This document shows positions 59,852 through 64,000 of a stretch of 64,000 nt of DNA, in pieces. The notes beneath the pieces are model-generated. The model was not told the DNA's origin and ran no database searches. It worked only from the letters and a program-made list of their open reading frames with translations. The stretch comes from Chryseobacterium sp. JV274 (lineage in GTDB: Bacteria > Bacteroidota > Bacteroidia > Flavobacteriales > Weeksellaceae). Position 1 is the first letter of the stretch. Every line of letters starts with the position of its first letter. The stretch spans positions 1,550,001-1,614,000 of the forward strand of contig NZ_LR824569.1 of the NCBI RefSeq assembly GCF_903969135.1. The letters run 5' to 3'. The translations under genes were made by a program, and so were the position numbers.

Positions 59852-59950
59852 TTTATTTTATTTTTTTGGTTATCGTTTTCCTAATGTCAGTAAGACGTTA
59901 TTTTTTTATTAATCCGTGAAGGAAGTTTATTAGTTCAGGGGATTGGTCTT

Positions 59951-60886
59951 TTAATTATCAATCCCACATTCAGAGTATATATCGCAACTTTCTTCTTCTA
60001 ATAGATCGAATAGGTTCAATTCTGGAAATTCCATCGCATCGTCAACAACTCTTTTATTGAATGTTTTTGCTTCATTAATCATCTCCTGAACACTTCTGTT
60101 TTTTCTGAAGAATCGACATGGTAGATTTGGAACTTCACCTCTTTTTTTAATTTTATCCAATCTACTTGCTGGCACATAGTTCTCATATTTTAGCTCCATA
60201 TTTCTAAAGAAATCATACTGTCCCTCATTTTCCTTTGCCAACGTGAACAGTTTTGCATCTGATTTTTTCCAGCAGGTTTTGCAGTTACCTTGATAACCTT
60301 TCAATTTCAACCTAAACGGCTGTTGATTCCACCATTGATTAATCATTTTTTTAGTCATAGGTTTTTCTTTAATCAATGGATAGAGGATTTTATTTTCTTC
60401 TCTTTTTGCATTCATTCGGTCAAACTCATCTACTCTGATACCGATGGCTGTATAGTAATCTTTCCACTTTATTGATTTTAAATATGAATTAATTGCATAA
60501 AGTTTTAATTCTCGGTTGCAATGAGGCGTTGTCTGATTTGGAATTCCGTGTTTTTTTATCATCTGCTCGAAAGGTTCACCATTTCTAGAAGCTGATTTGA
60601 AATCAACTATTCTGTGTGTAGTTCCTTTTCGATACTGCATATTAAAAACAGCTTCTACCCATATCACTCTGACATCAAAGTATTCGCTACATTTTTCAAC
60701 AAATTCAAGAGTTTCCTCATTCTCCTGCCCAGTATTCGCAAATACTACTTGTATCTCATATCTCCATTTCCAGTTCTCTAATATCCACCATAGCATATAA
60801 GCTGAAGTTTCTCCTCCTGAAAATGAAATTAAAAGCCTCGGCAATTTTCCCCGTAAATCCGCTGTTAGTTCTTCTAGTGCTTTCAT
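59951..60886 (-). CDS. PAPS-reductase/adenine nucleotide alpha-hydrolase-like protein
   Basis: A 311-residue PP-loop protein. The PP-loop is SFSGGETSAY (21-30, SGG[KE]TS type), followed by QVVFANTGQENEETLEFVEK and the late GNCKTCWKKSDAK, a Cys motif of phage PAPS-reductase/DndC-like proteins. These use ATP to activate a sulfur or nucleobase substrate. Phage members may act in DNA sulfur or base modification, or nucleotide metabolism; the substrate is not fixed. Overlaps the next gene by 4 nt. Confidence 0.75.
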   Translation of the reverse strand: MKALEELTADLRGKLPRLLISFSGGETSAYMLWWILENWKWRYEIQVVFANTGQENEETLEFVEKCSEYFDVRVIWVEAVFNMQYRKGTTHRIVDFKSASRNGEPFEQMIKKHGIPNQTTPHCNRELKLYAINSYLKSIKWKDYYTAIGIRVDEFDRMNAKREENKILYPLIKEKPMTKKMINQWWNQQPFRLKLKGYQGNCKTCWKKSDAKLFTLAKENEGQYDFFRNMELKYENYVPASRLDKIKKRGEVPNLPCRFFRKNRSVQEMINEAKTFNKRVVDDAMEFPELNLFDLLEEESCDIYSECGIDN

Positions 60887-61167
60887 ATCCTCGAATTAAT
60901 AAAATCATCATACGTGAAATACCCATTACTTTCAATTAATGCAACAATATCACATACCGGGACATTGCTTCCGACTTCATCAGTAAAAACCAATCCATCA
61001 CCAGCCTGGCTAAAACATCCTAAATCCTCAACAAAACTGTTCTCAATTTCAGCATCTCTTGTTTTCTTATATTTTTTTAATATTTCAATAACAATTGCTC
61101 CACATGCTAAATCAGCTTTAGTAGATAAATCATCAGCTTTTTTCATTAGGTTTTTTATCTTTTCCAT
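60883..61167 (-). CDS. Phage hypothetical protein (94 aa)
   Basis: Helical start (MEKIKNLMKKADDLSTKADL) then a strand-rich end (NVPVCDIVALIESNGYFTYD). It overlaps both neighbours (ATGA with the PAPS-reductase-like gene, and 1 nt with the gene upstream), so it is coupled. Not recognised. Confidence 0.65.
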   Translation of the reverse strand: MEKIKNLMKKADDLSTKADLACGAIVIEILKKYKKTRDAEIENSFVEDLGCFSQAGDGLVFTDEVGSNVPVCDIVALIESNGYFTYDDFINSRI

Positions 61168-61424
61168 TATTGTATTTTGTTTTCGGGGTTAATGATTGAG
61201 TATTCGTCAATAAAAAAATATTGATCTTCTGAGGAATAGTTTATGGTAGCATTCTCCGCTATTCTCTTCTGCTGTTCCTCCTGGACGAAATCGCAGGCTT
61301 CGAAAATGTACTCATCTAAGTCAATATCGAATTCTATACAGCAATTTTTTAAATCATTCCAGTTTTCAAATTCTCTGGTTCTTGCATACTGATCAAAGAT
61401 CTCTTGTTTCTCTTGGTGACTCAT
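61167..61424 (-). CDS. Phage hypothetical protein (85 aa)
   Basis: Very acidic (EFDIDLDEYIFEACDFVQEE), helical. Starts 2 nt after the upstream stop. Not recognised. Confidence 0.6.
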   Translation of the reverse strand: MSHQEKQEIFDQYARTREFENWNDLKNCCIEFDIDLDEYIFEACDFVQEEQQKRIAENATINYSSEDQYFFIDEYSIINPENKIQ

Positions 61425-61426
61425 GG

Positions 61427-61978
61427 CTAGTTTTCTTTAAGTTTTATCCATCCGTATTTTTCAAGGGTATCAATATTTAGATTCATCCATGGTAAAGCGT
61501 AACCTTTACTTCTCAAAAAATCCAGCTGAGCGACATTAGGCGAGTACTGTGAAACATAGTTAAATCTGTAGGCAAACTTTCTTCTTCTTTTAGAGGACTT
61601 ATATTCATACTCGAATGATACACCATCATTGTGTTTTTCTGTAATTTTTAGATTTAAATAGCCATTATAACCTAATCGTATGTAGGTCAATGCATCATCA
61701 TCAGAACAGCCAGGACTAAAATTTTCTAATTGTTCCCAATATGTCAATTCTGAACCTTCTGAATTCACAACCTGAATCGCATTTGGAATGTCATCCATTG
61801 AAATTCCCCTGAACTTCTTCCCATTGTAAGCTGTCAGAGTTCCATACATATCCCAAAATTCAACTCCTAATTTTCCAGCCTTTCGCATTGCTGAAAACAC
61901 TGCTTTTGCAGCTTTTTTTTGCTCAGAATTTAAACCATACTTTTCAAGCATTTCTTCTGAATTATATTCTATTGCCAT
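61427..61978 (-). CDS. Phage hypothetical protein (183 aa), related to 55835-56248
   Basis: Charged N-terminus, an aromatic strand region (KRRRKFAYRFNYVSQYSPNV) and the C-terminal LRSKGYALPWMNLNIDTLEK-YGWIKL that is shared with 55835-56248. Such C-termini recur in Bacteroidetes phage small proteins. Function unknown. A short hairpin (GTTCGC/GCGAAC, 62014-62033) lies in the gap upstream. Confidence 0.65.
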   Translation of the reverse strand: MAIEYNSEEMLEKYGLNSEQKKAAKAVFSAMRKAGKLGVEFWDMYGTLTAYNGKKFRGISMDDIPNAIQVVNSEGSELTYWEQLENFSPGCSDDDALTYIRLGYNGYLNLKITEKHNDGVSFEYEYKSSKRRRKFAYRFNYVSQYSPNVAQLDFLRSKGYALPWMNLNIDTLEKYGWIKLKEN

Positions 61979-62092
61979 TGTTATATTTTTTTAATTTGAC
62001 ATAAGTCTGGTGCGTTCGCTATGTTTTGCGAACTTTGACCTTACTTTAAATTGTTGTTGTTTTCCCCTTTAGAATACGTCCGGGTTTCCGTT

Positions 62093-62341
62093 TTATTTTT
62101 TGTTTGATTCGTTCATAAAGTCAACGAAACCCTGCATATCATCAAGCTCTTGCTGTCTTGCTCTTGCAACTTCTATATCTGATTTAACGAATAGGTTTTT
62201 ACATTTTTGGCAGGATACCATATCTTTATCGTTTGTAGAATTTCCATCATTAAGATAAGTCCCACAAATTCCAGTTTCGCTCCAGCTTTCTTCGTCTGAT
62301 GGATTTGCGAAAGGATCATAGTGTGTCTTTAAATATCTCAT
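62093..62341 (-). CDS. Phage zinc-ribbon-like protein (82 aa)
   Basis: Contains CGTYLNDG and a later CQKC pair (MVSCQKCKNLFVK), four cysteines that could hold one zinc ion. Overlaps the upstream gene by 4 nt. Not recognised beyond that. Confidence 0.6.
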   Translation of the reverse strand: MRYLKTHYDPFANPSDEESWSETGICGTYLNDGNSTNDKDMVSCQKCKNLFVKSDIEVARARQQELDDMQGFVDFMNESNKK

Positions 62342-62667
62342 GATTCTTTTATTTTCGTTAGTAAATTTTTTGCTTTGTCATAAAGTCTTCCTCCGAAATT
62401 TTCCCATCCATCATTATCAATGTTTTCTTTAATGATAATAGACTCAAATTCTATTGCCTCGGTTAATTCGGTTAGAAGCTCCATCATCTCATCCTCATAG
62501 TCATTTACTTCTTCTAGCCAGTATTTAGGATGTACTTCATATACACCTTCTAACCAAAATTTTTTATCGTGAATGTTAAATTGAACCCATCCATCATCTG
62601 TATTAAAGTAATCGGATTCATCCGGCAGTCGATCAGCTGTCGACACTTTTATATACTTAGTTTTCAT
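62338..62667 (-). CDS. Phage hypothetical protein (109 aa), DUF551-like
   Basis: Starts MKTKYIKVSTADRLPDESDY and contains VHPKYWLEEVNDYED; the TADRLPDES and WLEE segments resemble the DUF551 pattern of small phage proteins. Function unknown. Confidence 0.6.
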   Translation of the reverse strand: MKTKYIKVSTADRLPDESDYFNTDDGWVQFNIHDKKFWLEGVYEVHPKYWLEEVNDYEDEMMELLTELTEAIEFESIIIKENIDNDGWENFGGRLYDKAKNLLTKIKES

Positions 62668-62846
62668 TAGTCTAAATATTTATCTGTTATTTTTAGTTTT
62701 TCGTAGAGCCTTTTAAGATCTCTATTTTTGTACTTTAGAGTTTTATTATTTGTGATAATACCAGAATTAATTCTGCTTTCTATCGTTTCAATTTCACAAA
62801 TAATATTGATGTATTCTGGATTTGATTTTCTGAAATAATCTTTCAT
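62667..62846 (-). CDS. Phage hypothetical protein (59 aa)
   Basis: ATG at 62846 used (the longer frame to 62897 adds a basic leader). Helical, lysine-rich (NRDLKRLYEKLKITDKYLD). Not recognised. Confidence 0.5.
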   Translation of the reverse strand: MKDYFRKSNPEYINIICEIETIESRINSGIITNNKTLKYKNRDLKRLYEKLKITDKYLD

Positions 62847-62926
62847 TTTTAAAAAAATATTTTGTTTGAAATAAAACCGGGCTTTGGAATCCGCCACCCG
62901 GAAAAACTAACCATGTGAATTTTATT

Positions 62927-63115
62927 TTAATCAGGCTTCTCTTCTCCAATTTCAATGATTACAAAATTTTCCTGATTTAAATACCTTCCGTTTGTATATT
63001 GATGGAAAAAATCTATTTGCTCTGTAGGGTTCATTTCTTTCGATGAAGTAAAAGCACCAGTACCCAATACTGAATTATTATTTCTCGATGTAATTTTAAA
63101 TCTATACCTTTTCAT
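62927..63115 (-). CDS. Phage hypothetical protein (62 aa)
   Basis: Small strand-rich protein (MKRYRFKITSRNNNSVLGTG, NQENFVIIEIGEEKPD). It is the first leftward gene opposite the Cro/C1-type regulator and has its own -7 element (TATATTTG, minus, 63155-63162) with TTTG 20 nt upstream. It could be an early gene under repressor control. Confidence 0.6.
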   Translation of the reverse strand: MKRYRFKITSRNNNSVLGTGAFTSSKEMNPTEQIDFFHQYTNGRYLNQENFVIIEIGEEKPD

Positions 63116-63154
63116 GTCGTTGTAAATTTTAATTGTTGTTCGATTTTGCTGTTA

Positions 63155-63254
63155 CAAATATAAACACATTTATTTATATAAACAAATATATTATAAACTT
63201 TTTAATTTATTTTTATCTTCACGTATAAACATTATTATTTATATCGTATATTTG
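63155..63254. promoter_or_regulatory. Divergent early promoters with four TATAAAC repeats
   Basis: Leftward promoter: -7 TATATTTG (minus, 63155-63162) and TTTG (63183-63186). Rightward promoter: TATATTTG (63247-63254), 4 nt before the ATG at 63259. TATAAAC occurs four times in direct orientation (63159, 63177, 63192, 63224), overlapping or flanking both promoters; these are operator candidates for the HTH protein. Confidence 0.6.
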
Positions 63255-63258
63255 CAAT

Positions 63259-63504
63259 ATGGAATTCAGAATTAAAGATGTAGCTACACGTAAGGGGATC
63301 ACATTACAAGAAATGTGTTCAAGGATTGGCATAAGCTATATCGATTTTAATCAGAGGTTAAAAAGAGGCCCTAAAATGGAGCTAATACAAAAGTGCGCCG
63401 ACGCTCTCGAATGTTCTGTTTTTGAACTTATTGCTTCAGATCAGTACGCAGAACATTCATATAATGAGAATGGAGAATGGAGAGGAGTTTTAAAGAAAAA
63501 CTAA
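63259..63504 (+). CDS. Cro/C1-type helix-turn-helix regulator
   Basis: An 81-residue DNA-binding protein with an XRE-type HTH (GITLQEMCSRIGISYIDFNQ, then KRGPKMELIQKCADALECSV) and an acidic C-terminus. It faces the leftward early genes, with four TATAAAC repeats between them. Its -7 element lies 4 nt before the ATG, so the mRNA is probably leaderless. Small size without a sensing domain fits a Cro-like repressor. Confidence 0.75.
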   Translation: MEFRIKDVATRKGITLQEMCSRIGISYIDFNQRLKRGPKMELIQKCADALECSVFELIASDQYAEHSYNENGEWRGVLKKN

Positions 63505-63917
63505 CTTTTTCTCAAAAGCGATTCCTGGAATTTAATCACCCTCTGTTGCTGTTCTTCAGTGGAAGTTAAGAATGTGAAAACAAAATCATCAATCCCTAAT
63601 TCTTTTTGATCAAAATTTTCATTGCCTGTAAAATGTTTATTAAGTTGTTTAAAAGCCGTAATTAGATCAAACACTCCGTCTCGCGAATGAATCAAACCTT
63701 TGTTTTTTAACATCTTAGTCCCGGTATCTACCATAGTTGTTCCGATAGCGCAGAAGCTTAACCACTTTTCAACTTCATTACGGTCTTTTTCATTATAGTT
63801 TTGCGGTCCAGTTAAAGGCTTTATCAGTGGTTTTTGTTTTATTGGGGCGGTGTTGATAAATGAAACTGACACCGGAACTCTATTTGCCGTATTTTTTAAT
63901 AATTTTGAATAATTCAT
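63501..63917 (-). CDS. Phage hypothetical protein (138 aa)
   Basis: Mixed protein with a basic Pro/Lys-rich start (PIKQKPLIKPLTGPQNYNEK) and a helical EEQQQRVIKFQESLLRKS end. It converges on the Cro-like gene (stops overlap by 4 nt). Not recognised; an early phage gene by position. Confidence 0.6.
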   Translation of the reverse strand: MNYSKLLKNTANRVPVSVSFINTAPIKQKPLIKPLTGPQNYNEKDRNEVEKWLSFCAIGTTMVDTGTKMLKNKGLIHSRDGVFDLITAFKQLNKHFTGNENFDQKELGIDDFVFTFLTSTEEQQQRVIKFQESLLRKS

Positions 63918-64000
63918 AATTTAAAATTTTCTTTTTCATATGGACTTAAATCACCCAGATAAGGAATCATTTGATCATCCATTGTTAATGCAAAATCTTC
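63914..64000 (-). CDS. C-terminal end of a further phage gene (truncated by window edge)
   Basis: On the minus strand the frame is open from the window edge and reads MDDQMIPYLGDLSPYEKENF before a TGA at 63914-63916 that overlaps the next start codon (ATGA). The protein starts beyond the window. Not recognised. Confidence 0.5.
   Translation of the reverse strand, partial: EDFALTMDDQMIPYLGDLSPYEKENFKL

Larger units (their letters stand above)
22615..64000 (+). mobile_element. Siphovirus-type prophage, left end to window edge (partial)
   Basis: From the integrase at 22758 rightwards nearly every gene is phage-like: terminase, portal, head, tail, tape measure, lysis, NinG, and small overlapping early genes. 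The left border is placed between the SRPBCC gene and the integrase; no flanking tRNA is visible there, so attL is intergenic and its core cannot be set without the right junction, which lies outside the window. The long tape measure and the tail-completion and major tail proteins indicate a long, non-contractile tail. Confidence 0.93.

Noticed and set aside
22758..64000. A conjugative or integrative element instead of a phage
   Set aside because: No relaxase, coupling protein or type IV secretion genes seen; terminase, portal, capsid, tape measure and lysis genes show a phage.
1..64000. Insertion sequences, rRNA genes or CRISPR arrays
   Set aside because: No transposase ORF, no long terminal inverted repeats with flanking duplications, no rRNA-like sequence and no regularly spaced repeats were found by eye.

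Overview
The window is AT-rich DNA from a Flavobacteriia member, most likely Chryseobacterium or a close Weeksellaceae relative. The evidence is the host gene content (a fused DoxD-DoxA protein, an LptC lipoprotein, an AnmK kinase, a TetR-TolC-EmrA-EmrB efflux operon) and many promoters with the Bacteroidetes -7 element TAnnTTTG instead of an E. coli -10 box. Two parts are joined near position 22.65 kb: about 22.6 kb of ordinary chromosome, then about 41.3 kb of a siphovirus-type prophage that runs off the right edge.

Chromosome (1-22614). From left to right: the tail of a thioredoxin-like protein, fabH, corA, a membrane-inserted patatin phospholipase, a small operon starting with a DUF2199 protein, a divergent NAD(P)H oxidoreductase/HxlR pair, DNA-3-methyladenine glycosylase I, an exported alpha/beta hydrolase, a thiosulfate:quinone oxidoreductase-type membrane protein, the multidrug efflux operon with a visible TetR-type operator, holB, an aldehyde dehydrogenase, an outer-membrane protein, lptC, anmK and a SRPBCC-like protein. 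Several clean rho-independent terminators are present.

Prophage (about 22.65 kb to the window end). A tyrosine integrase sits at the left edge. Next come a leftward cluster of four unknown genes and a ribbon-helix-helix regulator in a divergent promoter region, then a gene-poor stretch rich in hairpins, then a three-gene rightward operon: HEPN-like protein, unknown protein, SecB-like chaperone. The late genes all run leftward. Read in transcription order they are NinG, small genes, the terminase subunits, portal, Mu F-like head protein, scaffold, head decoration protein, capsid, neck and tail-completion proteins, major tail protein, tail assembly chaperone (with an overlapping -1-frame ORF), a 1499-residue tape measure, distal tail proteins, an SGNH-esterase tail protein, a tail-tip protein, holin, a unimolecular spanin, a solitary DNA methyltransferase and a GH24 endolysin. 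An accessory island (46.5-50.1 kb) interrupts the head module and carries rightward small genes plus a leftward PutAbiC-type abortive-infection gene. Between the terminase region and ninG is a gene-free block of about 700 bp with three tRNA-like structures and many hairpins, closed by its own terminator; a fourth tRNA-like element lies at 50.1 kb. Right of ninG is a leftward early/middle cluster of small genes with a PAPS-reductase-family gene and a divergent Cro/C1-type regulator whose promoter region holds four TATAAAC repeats.

Strongest leads: the HEPN/unknown/SecB-like operon (a candidate chaperone-controlled toxin-antitoxin or defence module), the tRNA-like structured RNA block with abnormal anticodon arms, the frameshift-type tail chaperone, the PutAbiC island, and a small phage gene whose conserved-looking end is reached only by shifting frame on a run of eight A. 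All functions were assigned by reading the sequence; no database search was run.
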